Below are positions 17,609-24,856 of a stretch of 64,000 nt of DNA, piece after piece (the first letter of the stretch is position 1; each line of letters begins with the position of its first letter). The notes beneath the pieces were generated by a model that saw only the letters and a program-made list of their open reading frames with translations, ran no database searches and had not been told where the DNA came from. The position numbers and the translations under genes were made by a program. Location: NCBI RefSeq assembly GCF_900108945.1, contig NZ_FNYE01000023.1:62001-126000 (forward strand), in the 5' to 3' direction. Origin of the DNA: Paraburkholderia diazotrophica (GTDB lineage Bacteria; Pseudomonadota; Gammaproteobacteria; Burkholderiales; Burkholderiaceae).

Positions 17609-17630
17609 TGACACAAAGGAACCCTTTTGT
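17609..17630. repeat. Imperfect palindrome, right site (near copy of 17504)
   Basis: TGACACAAAGG, central AA (17620-17621), then CCCTTTTGT. It matches the site at 17504 at every position except the two-base centre, which is TT there. Because TT and AA are complementary, the two centres match in inverted orientation. The copy lies within the possible N-terminal codons of a 17601 start for the EAL gene, which is a reason to prefer the start at 17679. Confidence 0.5.
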
Positions 17631-17678
17631 ACCTGGCTGCGAGGGCCGCCTGCGGAAAGGCGGGATGGGTTCGGCGCA

Positions 17679-18887
17679 ATGAGTCATAACAGGCTAACGG
17701 GGTTTGAGACCGAACTCGAAACGTTACTTAAACGCTTCGGCGCTGGACAGCGAGCGCACAGCGGCTCACGCGTGGGTTTGTGTATTGTCGCGACGATCGT
17801 CAACCTCCGACAGCTCGAGCGCGTGTACGGGTCAATTTTCGCGATGACTGCACGCCAGGTGTTGCGCGAGCGGGCGCGGGAACTGTGTCGCGAGTATTCG
17901 GGCATCGTCGCGATGAGTGGCGAACATATGCTGTTCGCGTTCGATGTGCTGCCCCATGTGCGCGGCGCACTTGACACGCTGCCCTCGCGTCTGCTGGATA
18001 TCATTCTGATCCGCCTTTCCGAACGTCCTGTTCGATACGGCCAGGCAGTCGCATTTCCTGTATTCGAAGCAGGCATCGCACACTTCGACGACAAGCCCTT
18101 CGATATTGCGTCAGTGAATGCGGCAAGCCGTATCGACGCAGCGGCTCGCGATGAGTGGCGGGAAGCTTTCGTCGCGGATACCCGCGTAGCAGAATCCGTG
18201 TTCGGCGCCATGAACGACGGAAGGCTCGATTTCGATTTCGAGCGCATCTGCGACGCAAAAAAACCCTCAGCGACGCTCTACCAGGAAGCGCTACTGTGCA
18301 AGATGGGCGATGCCTATCGCGAGCGCACGCGGATCGGTTCCGAAATATGCGCGCTGGAGCGTCTGGGTGTCGTGCGATGCCTCGACAGATGGGTGGTGCA
18401 GACGATCATCGACAGACTCAGGGCGAATCCCGCCGCCCGGCTCGGCTGCAACATATCGACCCGTAGCGCGGTCCTCGATGGCTGGTGGGCACTCATCGTC
18501 ACGACACTCGCGGTCGAACCCAATGTTGCTTCACGGCTCACCATCGAAATCACCGAAACTTTTCCGCTAGCGAATCTAGACGCCACCCGCGAATTCGTCG
18601 CGGTGCTTCAATCATTAGGTTGCCGCGTGGCGCTCGACGATGTCGGCCATGACTTCGGCAGCCTGCGCAATCTGATCACGCTTGATGCGGACATCGCGAA
18701 GCTCGACCGGTCTCTCATTGCCCGCTGCCGCCACGACGAGGCGGCGGCAGCGCGCTTTGCGCAACTCATTGAACTTGTGAAGGTTTGTGCCGATTCTATC
18801 GTTGTCGAAGGAATCGAAACGGAAAGCGATGCGCAAACCGCTTGTTCAAGCGGTGCGACGGGTCTGCAAGGTTACCTCTACTCCTGA
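17679..18887 (+). CDS. EAL-domain protein, probable c-di-GMP phosphodiesterase
   Basis: The 402-residue protein (MSHNRLTGFETELETLL start) has a degenerate GGDEF-like N-terminal region and a C-terminal EAL domain from about residue 195. Recognisable EAL-domain elements are YQEALLCKM (signature, usually EALLR), CNISTRS (Asn ligand), IEITET (Glu ligand), ALDDVGHDFGSL (metal-binding DD), KLDRSLI (Lys) and VVEGIET (Glu). Most metal and catalytic residues are present, so c-di-GMP hydrolysis is plausible; EALLC and DDVGHDF are unusual. It ends at GLQGYLYS, at the extreme edge of the domain. The upstream in-frame ATG at 17601 would place the palindrome at 17609 inside the gene. It lies just upstream of the exopolysaccharide cluster, which fits c-di-GMP control of polysaccharide. 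Confidence 0.8.
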   Translation: MSHNRLTGFETELETLLKRFGAGQRAHSGSRVGLCIVATIVNLRQLERVYGSIFAMTARQVLRERARELCREYSGIVAMSGEHMLFAFDVLPHVRGALDTLPSRLLDIILIRLSERPVRYGQAVAFPVFEAGIAHFDDKPFDIASVNAASRIDAAARDEWREAFVADTRVAESVFGAMNDGRLDFDFERICDAKKPSATLYQEALLCKMGDAYRERTRIGSEICALERLGVVRCLDRWVVQTIIDRLRANPAARLGCNISTRSAVLDGWWALIVTTLAVEPNVASRLTIEITETFPLANLDATREFVAVLQSLGCRVALDDVGHDFGSLRNLITLDADIAKLDRSLIARCRHDEAAAARFAQLIELVKVCADSIVVEGIETESDAQTACSSGATGLQGYLYS

Positions 18888-18970
18888 TTTTCTGACCAGA
18901 AACGGCGAGCGTATGCATTGCGTTGTCGTACGCAAGTGCATGCATGAAGCTGGCTTCGATTTTGGCTGCA

Positions 18971-18987
18971 GAGACATCGTTTGTCCA
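18971..18987. promoter_or_regulatory. Palindromic operator-like site 5 (GGACA-N5-TGTCC variant)
   Basis: GAGAC-ATCGTTT-GTCCA has one mismatch to the consensus in its left arm. It lies in the 258-bp gap between the EAL gene and the exopolysaccharide cluster, 158 bp upstream of 19146 and 63 bp from site 6. Its right flank GAGCGCGCTGCA nearly matches that of site 2. Confidence 0.55.
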
Positions 18988-19050
18988 GAGCGCGCTGCAG
19001 AATGCTGACTAACCCACAGCCGCCGAACGATTAAATATCGCCCCGCACTC

Positions 19051-19067
19051 AGGACATGAAGTGTCCA
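19051..19067. promoter_or_regulatory. Palindromic operator-like site 6 (GGACA-N5-TGTCC)
   Basis: AGGAC-ATGAAGT-GTCCA contains the perfect inner palindrome and lies 78 bp upstream of the first gene of the exopolysaccharide cluster (19146). ATAGAGTG follows nine bases beyond the terminal A, in the same place as CTATAGTG at site 1. Confidence 0.6.
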
Positions 19068-19145
19068 GATAGGTGCATAGAGTGCGAACTCGTCGTTTGA
19101 GAGTAGTGAAGCAATAGTAGGCGATAAAACAGAGCATATTGACAA

Positions 19146-20204
19146 ATGAACTTCAAGCGTTTCCAAAACACTATCGTTTCCTCGTATCGAATCACGATGG
19201 CTGCGATTCTTCTACTGATCGTCGCAGGCGTGATGTCGTATCTGTTTCTCATGGTCTTCTATGCCGTCAATCGTAACTGGTCCGCACCTATCGTCCTGTC
19301 ACCGACGCAGGAAAAAGTGCTGGCATATCAACCGCAGGTATCGGCGCTTGAAGCAGCACTGTTGAAGAATCGTGTTGATCTCACAACTGCGACCGAAAGA
19401 TACCGCGTCATCACTCAGCAGATTGAGGACACCCGCGCGCTCATCGAAAGATTCAACACGGCGGCACATAGCGAGTCGCATGCGCTCGCGTTGACGGAAG
19501 CAGATATGCGGTTCGCGCTCGGCAGAAAGCGTATTGACTCGTTGCAAACGGAGAAAGCGGCGGCCGAGGTGAAGCCGATGCTGGCATCAGTCGATTCTGA
19601 CCTTGCGGCCGGCCTGATTACGAAAGACCAGGCAATGTCGCGCCGCCTCAATATCCAGTCGGCAATGAGTGCGATAACCGACTCGCACATCAGCGAGATC
19701 ACGCTGCGCGAACAGGCGCGCGCCGCGGCTGCGGCGAGCAGGACGCTCGGTGGCGGTCCGGCATCGTCGCTGACGGCCTTGCAGTCTCTGACCAACGAGG
19801 CGCAATTGCGCATGACGCTCGCCCAGGCGAATGTCGATGCGGAAACGGCGCGTCAATCCGTCGACCAGCTACGCGCAACGGTGGCAAATGCGGAACGCGT
19901 GCTGAGCGTCGCGAAACGTTCGCCGTATTACCTCGCGTTGACACGCAGTGTTGCGGTTGTCTTTGTCCAGTACGACAACCTGACCAATGCGACGCCGGGC
20001 GCATCTGTCTTCGATTGCTATCTGCAGGTGATCGCTTGCCGGAAAGTCGGCACGGTCGAACATGTGTACGACGCGGAGGAGTACGCGCGACAACCGCTCT
20101 TCAAGACGGATATCAAAGGAAGGTTTGTGCGTGTGGACTTTTCAGTGACGTCCGCCGAACAGTCGCCGGTGGTTTTCATTGGACATAAGCCGCTGCTCTT
20201 CTAA
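19146..20204 (+). CDS. Inner-membrane-anchored coiled-coil adaptor, exopolysaccharide cluster gene 1
   Basis: The 352-residue protein has one N-terminal transmembrane helix (about residues 18-42, ITMAAILLLIVAGVMSYLFL), then a long Ala/Gln/Glu/Arg-rich coiled-coil region (about 60-275) and a compact C-terminal domain ending PVVFIGHKPLLF. This architecture resembles HlyD-type periplasmic adaptors, without an obvious lipoyl motif pair. It probably bridges the synthase in the inner membrane to the outer membrane (inference from context). It is followed by a secreted coiled-coil protein, a nucleotide-sugar dehydrogenase, a GH16-like hydrolase and a GT2 synthase on the same strand. Two palindromic sites (5 and 6) precede it. 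Confidence 0.65.
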   Translation: MNFKRFQNTIVSSYRITMAAILLLIVAGVMSYLFLMVFYAVNRNWSAPIVLSPTQEKVLAYQPQVSALEAALLKNRVDLTTATERYRVITQQIEDTRALIERFNTAAHSESHALALTEADMRFALGRKRIDSLQTEKAAAEVKPMLASVDSDLAAGLITKDQAMSRRLNIQSAMSAITDSHISEITLREQARAAAAASRTLGGGPASSLTALQSLTNEAQLRMTLAQANVDAETARQSVDQLRATVANAERVLSVAKRSPYYLALTRSVAVVFVQYDNLTNATPGASVFDCYLQVIACRKVGTVEHVYDAEEYARQPLFKTDIKGRFVRVDFSVTSAEQSPVVFIGHKPLLF

Positions 20205-20270
20205 ATGAATCGCGGCGCTGGGTGGATCATCCGGCAAGAGCGTCACCTTCCAAACTTCATAGTCGAATTG

Positions 20271-21356
20271 ATGCCTTTCAAAGTCAAGTATGCATTTGTT
20301 TTTTTGCTTCTCGGCACGTTGAACGTGGCTGCCAACGCGCAGACTTCAGCTGATGCAGAGAAGCAGGCTTACTGCCAGTATGTGCAGGACCAGGCGGATG
20401 CGGAACGCACGCTGGATACGGGTGTGGAGGGATTTGGCCGACTCGGTCAATCGGATTCGAACCCGTCGCTCAAGCAGGTCGTAGTCGGTGTTTCGAAGAG
20501 CCTCTCGCGGCACCTGCGGGGCGTGTCGGCAACGCGAGCCGCGCAGCTGGAATGCGAGTTGTACAGCCGTACGCTCAATGTTGATCGTTTCGTTAAATAC
20601 GGCATGCCATCGATCGACCGTCAGGTGGCGATTCAACAGGTGGCGGATCTGAAGGATGTGCTCGATATCCTGAACGAAGAGATCATGTCCGCCGACAAGC
20701 GTTTGCAATCTGGAAACGGGACGCTATCCGACCTGCTGACGCTCAGGCAGCAACGCGACCGGATGGCCGCGCAATACGTCGCGGCGAAAACCGAAGTTGC
20801 GTCGCAACCCATACCGGAGGTGCCGCATATCGACTTGAAGCAGGCCATCGCGCAGATCGATGAAACGACACTCGATCTTCAGGACGAGCTGAATCACAAG
20901 CAGAAGCTCCAGGCATGGGACGTGTCGCTGGTCGGTGGCATGCAGAAGCCGATTTCGGGCACACCGGTGAATACGTCGACGGGGTACCAGCCGTTCGTTT
21001 CCGTGACGTTCACCTATAACTTCAATGCGGCGTCGTATGGGCGAAAGCTGGACAACGCCACACGCTCGCTGATGACGATGCGGCATCAATTGAACGACGA
21101 ACTGGCGCAGAAGGTCGACGGATTGCAGCGGAGTATGGCCGATCGTCTTGCTGTGCAGCAAGAGAACCTGCCGCAGTTGCTGGGCGAGCAAAGCCAGTTG
21201 AGCGACGAGTACGAACGGCTGCGCACGCTTGCTTCGCCCGAAGCGCTACGAATGAAATCGCAGATTCGCGTCAGTCTTGCTATGGCCGCCATGAAAGTTC
21301 ATCTGGCGCGTTTGCAGATCACGCTACTTTCTCAGAACTATGCGCAAGATCAATAA
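20271..21356 (+). CDS. Secreted coiled-coil (TolC/OEP-like) protein, exopolysaccharide cluster gene 2
   Basis: The ATG at 20271 gives a good signal peptide (MPFKVKYAFVFLLLGTLNV, with AANA before the mature Q), which is why it is preferred over the in-frame ATG at 20205. The mature ~340-residue protein has two long helical regions separated by a central segment with PFVSVTFTYNFNAASYGRKL, which looks like a beta-hairpin of TolC-type outer-membrane efflux proteins. The helical repeats (DLTLRQQRDRMAAQY, QLSDEYERLRTLAS) support a coiled-coil periplasmic tunnel. It is probably the outer-membrane or periplasmic part of the export path with gene 1. It overlaps the next gene by 17 bases, so the two are coupled. 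Confidence 0.6.
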   Translation: MPFKVKYAFVFLLLGTLNVAANAQTSADAEKQAYCQYVQDQADAERTLDTGVEGFGRLGQSDSNPSLKQVVVGVSKSLSRHLRGVSATRAAQLECELYSRTLNVDRFVKYGMPSIDRQVAIQQVADLKDVLDILNEEIMSADKRLQSGNGTLSDLLTLRQQRDRMAAQYVAAKTEVASQPIPEVPHIDLKQAIAQIDETTLDLQDELNHKQKLQAWDVSLVGGMQKPISGTPVNTSTGYQPFVSVTFTYNFNAASYGRKLDNATRSLMTMRHQLNDELAQKVDGLQRSMADRLAVQQENLPQLLGEQSQLSDEYERLRTLASPEALRMKSQIRVSLAMAAMKVHLARLQITLLSQNYAQDQ

Positions 21357-22641
21357 GATTCTGGTTGTTGGACTCGGCTATGTGGGATGTCCGCTCGCTT
21401 TCGAACTCGCGAAGCATTTCGACGTGACGGGCTACGATATCGACGTGAGCCGTATCGGCGAGTTGCTTGCGGGCAATGACAGGACGGGCGAGATCGCGGA
21501 TGACGATCTTCATTCCACGCGCTGGCGGCTTACGAGCGATGCCCACGAGGCCATGCACGACGCCGATCTCATCATCGTTACAGTACCAACGCCCGTGACG
21601 GACGCGAATGTGCCCGATCTCGGTCCAGTTGTCGGCGCAACGAGAACGATCGCGCGGCACATGAAACAAGGGGCGACCGTGATCTATGAGAGCACGGTGT
21701 ATCCGGGCGTAACGGAAGAGATCTGCGTGCCGCTGCTGGAGCAGCGCGACGACCATACGGGTGAGAGGCGTTTGCAACATGGCGTGGACTTCTGGGTCGC
21801 TTATTCACCGGAACGCATTAATCCCGGTGACCGCGTGCACACGCTAACGTCGACGACGAAGATTGTTTCGGGCGATACGCCCGAAACCCTCGAACTCGTA
21901 GACGGCCTGTACTCGAAGATCACGACGACCTACCGCGCCGCCAACATCAAGGTCGCGGAAGCGGCCAAGGTCATTGAGAACACGCAGCGTGACGTGAATA
22001 TCGCGTTGATGAACGAGTTGTCGCAGATCTTCTCGCGGCTCGATATCGATACGCACGACGCGATCGATGCCGCCGCGTCGAAGTGGAATTTTCATCGCTA
22101 TGTGCCGGGATTCGTCGGCGGCCACTGCATCTCCGTCGATCCGTACTATCTGACACACCGGTCCGCGCAGGTCGGCTATATCCCGTCGCTGATTCTGGCG
22201 GCACGCGAAGTGAACGACAAGATGCCCGGCCTGCTCGCGGAGAAGACCTTGAAGGCGATGCGCCATCGCGGCCTGCCGCTCGATTCGAGAATCACGGTTC
22301 TCGGGATCACGTTCAAGGAGAACGTGCCGGATATTCGCAATTCGAAGGCGGTTGGCCTCGTGCGCGAATTTATGAGCTGGGGTATTGACGTGCAGGTCAT
22401 CGACCCTCACGCCGACCCAAAGGACGTCGAGCGCGAATATGGCATCCGGCTCACGAGTTTCGAGCGGCGCGAGCCGGCGCGTGCGGTCGTGCTGGCCGTT
22501 GCGCACAATGAATTCGTCGACGGCGGATGGGGCATGATCCTCAAGCATATTCATCCGCGCCAGGGAGCGGTCGTCACGGACGTCAAGGGGGTACTGACGC
22601 GCGGCGGCGAGCCGCACAACGTGACGCTGGTGCGGGCGTAA
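21340..22641 (+). CDS. Nucleotide-sugar 6-dehydrogenase (TviB/WbpA-like), exopolysaccharide cluster gene 3
   Basis: The 433-residue protein has the NAD-binding motif VVGLGYVGCPLA (~8-19), YESTVYPGVTEE, AYSPERINPGD, the substrate region EAAKVIENTQRDVNIALMNE and the catalytic Cys motif GFVGGHCISVDPYYL (Cys ~263). These identify the UDP-glucose/UDP-N-acetylhexosamine dehydrogenase family, and the SPERINPGD segment favours the UDP-N-acetylhexosamine branch. It would oxidise C6 of a UDP-sugar twice to make a uronic-acid donor. With the GT2 synthase two genes on, it suggests a uronic-acid-containing polymer (inference). All catalytic motifs are intact. Confidence 0.9.
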   Translation: MRKINKILVVGLGYVGCPLAFELAKHFDVTGYDIDVSRIGELLAGNDRTGEIADDDLHSTRWRLTSDAHEAMHDADLIIVTVPTPVTDANVPDLGPVVGATRTIARHMKQGATVIYESTVYPGVTEEICVPLLEQRDDHTGERRLQHGVDFWVAYSPERINPGDRVHTLTSTTKIVSGDTPETLELVDGLYSKITTTYRAANIKVAEAAKVIENTQRDVNIALMNELSQIFSRLDIDTHDAIDAAASKWNFHRYVPGFVGGHCISVDPYYLTHRSAQVGYIPSLILAAREVNDKMPGLLAEKTLKAMRHRGLPLDSRITVLGITFKENVPDIRNSKAVGLVREFMSWGIDVQVIDPHADPKDVEREYGIRLTSFERREPARAVVLAVAHNEFVDGGWGMILKHIHPRQGAVVTDVKGVLTRGGEPHNVTLVRA

Positions 22642-22660
22642 GTCATTCGAAGTGAATCAC

Positions 22661-23335
22661 ATGAAGCGCCTGCTATGTCTTGCGCTAGTGTTGTGGATGG
22701 CCGCGGCGTCGGCGACGGAGATCGAATGGGCTGGAACGGGCTGGCAGGTCCGGAGCGGGGCAGGCAAGCCGTGCGCTTCGGACCGTTGGAACGGGCGCGG
22801 CGCCTGGGTCGATGCGGAAGGCCGGTTGCATCTGAGGCTCTCGCGCATGCCGGATGGCCACTTTGCCTGCGTCGAGGTCGAATCAGTGAAGCGATTCGGC
22901 TTTGGCCGCTATGCGTTCGGGATTCGTGGACCGATTGGCGACGCCGACCCTGACGTCGTGTTCGGCGTCTTCATGTATCCGCCAGCAGATGTCGGACCGG
23001 ACGGCACGAACGAGATTGACATCGAGATTGCGCGTTGGGGCGATGCCACCGCGCCACAGATCAACTACACCGTCTGGAATCGGAGCCATCCCGGTAGTCG
23101 TCACACGGCGTTTCGCGTCCCAGACGATATCGCGGAATCGACATTCGCCTTCGCGTGGCAGACTGGCGTGGTGAACTGGGAGTCGCCCTTACAGTACGGG
23201 CGGGAGGTAGTCTTTCGGGGCGATGTCGCAGATCGACCACAGAAGCTGGTCATCAATCTCTGGTTATACAGGCGGCCCGAGCCGCGCAGTGGAAAGGAAG
23301 TCGAATTCGTCATCAAGTCTTTGGGGCCGTTGTGA
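22661..23335 (+). CDS. Secreted GH16-like glycosidase, exopolysaccharide cluster gene 4
   Basis: From the ATG at 22661 the protein (224 aa) has a signal peptide MKRLLCLALVLWMAAASA and then a jelly-roll-like sequence with the GH16 catalytic motif NEIDIEI (Glu-x-Asp-x-Glu, ~117-123) and late segments such as FAFAWQTGVVNWESP. GH16 enzymes cleave or rearrange beta-glucans and related polymers; synthase-dependent polysaccharide loci usually carry one periplasmic hydrolase of this kind. An in-frame GTG at 22652 is a less likely start. The stop codon TGA overlaps the GTG start of the synthase gene (GTGA). Confidence 0.8.
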   Translation: MKRLLCLALVLWMAAASATEIEWAGTGWQVRSGAGKPCASDRWNGRGAWVDAEGRLHLRLSRMPDGHFACVEVESVKRFGFGRYAFGIRGPIGDADPDVVFGVFMYPPADVGPDGTNEIDIEIARWGDATAPQINYTVWNRSHPGSRHTAFRVPDDIAESTFAFAWQTGVVNWESPLQYGREVVFRGDVADRPQKLVINLWLYRRPEPRSGKEVEFVIKSLGPL

Positions 23336-24549
23336 TCGATACATTTGTGCAGTTGATTTTCGCGTTGCCGTTAATGGTGATGGTGATGAACTTTGGCGTC
23401 ACGCTGATGTTGCGGTTCGGCGCGGAGTCGACGTTTCTGGTGAAGAACTATGCGCTGCAACCGCGGGTAAGCGTGCTGCTGCCATGCTTCAACGAAGGTG
23501 AGCACGTGTTCCATACGATCCAAAGCATTCTTTCGAGCGACTATCCGATGGAGAAGGTGGAAGTGATCGCCGTCGACGATTGTTCCGCAGACGACACTTT
23601 CGAATGGATCGAGCAGGCGGCGCGCCGCTGGAAGAACGTCCGCGCGTTTCGCAACCCGGTGAACTCGGGAAAGCACCAGACGCTGTCACATGCGCTGTCG
23701 CATTCGTCGGGCGAGATACTGATCTGCATCGATTCGGATTGCATCTTCGACAGTCGCGCAATCGCGGAACTGACCGCGTGTTTCGTCGACGAGACGATCG
23801 GCGCGGTCGGCGGCCGAGTCGGGATCAGCAACGCGCAGGAAAACGTGCTGACGCAATGCCAGACAGTCGTCTACTACTACAGCTTCCAGATCATGAAGAT
23901 GCTGCAAAACTGGACGAGAAACGTGATCTGTATTTCGGGCTGTCTGTTCGCGGTGCGGCGCGAGCATTTCGAGGCGATCGAGGAACAGGTGAAGCATCGC
24001 AACTGGTTCGGTGTCGGCGTACGCGACGGCGAGGACCGCTATATGACGCACTTGCTGCTGCTCAAAGGGCTGAAAACCTACATCAACATCGACGCGCAAT
24101 GCTGGACGGCCGCGCCGAACAATTTCAGGCAGCTGTTCATGCAGCAGCTTCGCTGGCGACGCAGCGGCCTGCGCGATCTGTTCTGGACATTGCGCAAGTT
24201 CGGCGACAATCTCGACGTGCTGCATCCGCTCACCGTGGTGAACCTGCTGATTCCCGGCGCGCTGCAGGTGCTCTGGCCCGCCATGTGCATTTACGGTCTG
24301 GCGTCGGGTTGGCTCGCGGAGCATCTGTTGCAAGACATGCAGCTTTATTTCGGCATTTGGGTCGTCGTCGGCCTGCTCTATAACCTGTACGTGCGCTGGC
24401 ACAACCCGGAGCAGAAGGTGAACCCGTTGCTCGTTGGTGCGTTGGGGATGTGGTTTATCGCGGACTCGTTTGTGATTACGCTCGTGGCGCTCTGCACGTT
24501 CGATGTGGGTGAATGGGGAACGCGTGGGACTTCGGAAAAGAAAGTGTGA
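23332..24549 (+). CDS. Processive family-2 glycosyltransferase (synthase), exopolysaccharide cluster gene 5
   Basis: From the GTG at 23332 the 405-residue protein has one N-terminal membrane helix (~4-28), a GT2 domain with VSVLLPCFNEGEH, the nucleotide-binding VDDCSADDT, the metal-binding IDSDC, GEDRYMTHLLL and the processive-synthase motif QQLRWRRSG (Q/RxxRW type), and several C-terminal membrane helices. This order is that of hyaluronan/chitin-synthase and NodC-like enzymes, which polymerise and extrude a polysaccharide. Reading from upstream ATGs would overlap the GH16 gene by up to 180 bp. The GTGA overlap with gene 4 supports coupled translation. Confidence 0.9.
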   Translation: MIDTFVQLIFALPLMVMVMNFGVTLMLRFGAESTFLVKNYALQPRVSVLLPCFNEGEHVFHTIQSILSSDYPMEKVEVIAVDDCSADDTFEWIEQAARRWKNVRAFRNPVNSGKHQTLSHALSHSSGEILICIDSDCIFDSRAIAELTACFVDETIGAVGGRVGISNAQENVLTQCQTVVYYYSFQIMKMLQNWTRNVICISGCLFAVRREHFEAIEEQVKHRNWFGVGVRDGEDRYMTHLLLLKGLKTYINIDAQCWTAAPNNFRQLFMQQLRWRRSGLRDLFWTLRKFGDNLDVLHPLTVVNLLIPGALQVLWPAMCIYGLASGWLAEHLLQDMQLYFGIWVVVGLLYNLYVRWHNPEQKVNPLLVGALGMWFIADSFVITLVALCTFDVGEWGTRGTSEKKV

Positions 24550-24856
24550 CGAAGCAGTGCCTGACGCCATGCGAATGCTCACGCTTTGCGAGGCGTTCGC
24601 AGTTCAGGTGGTTCAATGTCGCCAAACGTTTGCGATGTCGCGTTCAATGATTGATGCCGTCCTGCGTGCATCGCAATGCGATTTGCGTATAACATCCAAT
24701 CACTTAAGTTCGCGCAGAGCATGCCGATATTCACGCCTGTAGTGCCTTCTGCGAGCTTTACTTTACCGCGCATGACATGACGTCGTGCTTCGCCTTTTCG
24801 ATGGCATGGATCGGGGAGCATGTGGGCATCGAGCGCGACTTTCAACGAAAACAAGA
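24550..24856. other. Gap between exopolysaccharide cluster and NERD helicase
   Basis: These ~300 bases hold no open frame with protein-like character, and no operator-like palindrome of the GGACA-N5-TGTCC type. A moderately AT-rich stretch around 24675-24720 could be a promoter region for the helicase gene, but no convincing -35/-10 pair was found. Confidence 0.4.

Noticed and set aside
17601..17678. Longer start of the EAL gene at 17601
   Set aside because: It would put the palindrome at 17609 inside codons 3-10 and gives an unusual N-terminus; the ATG at 17679 is preferred.
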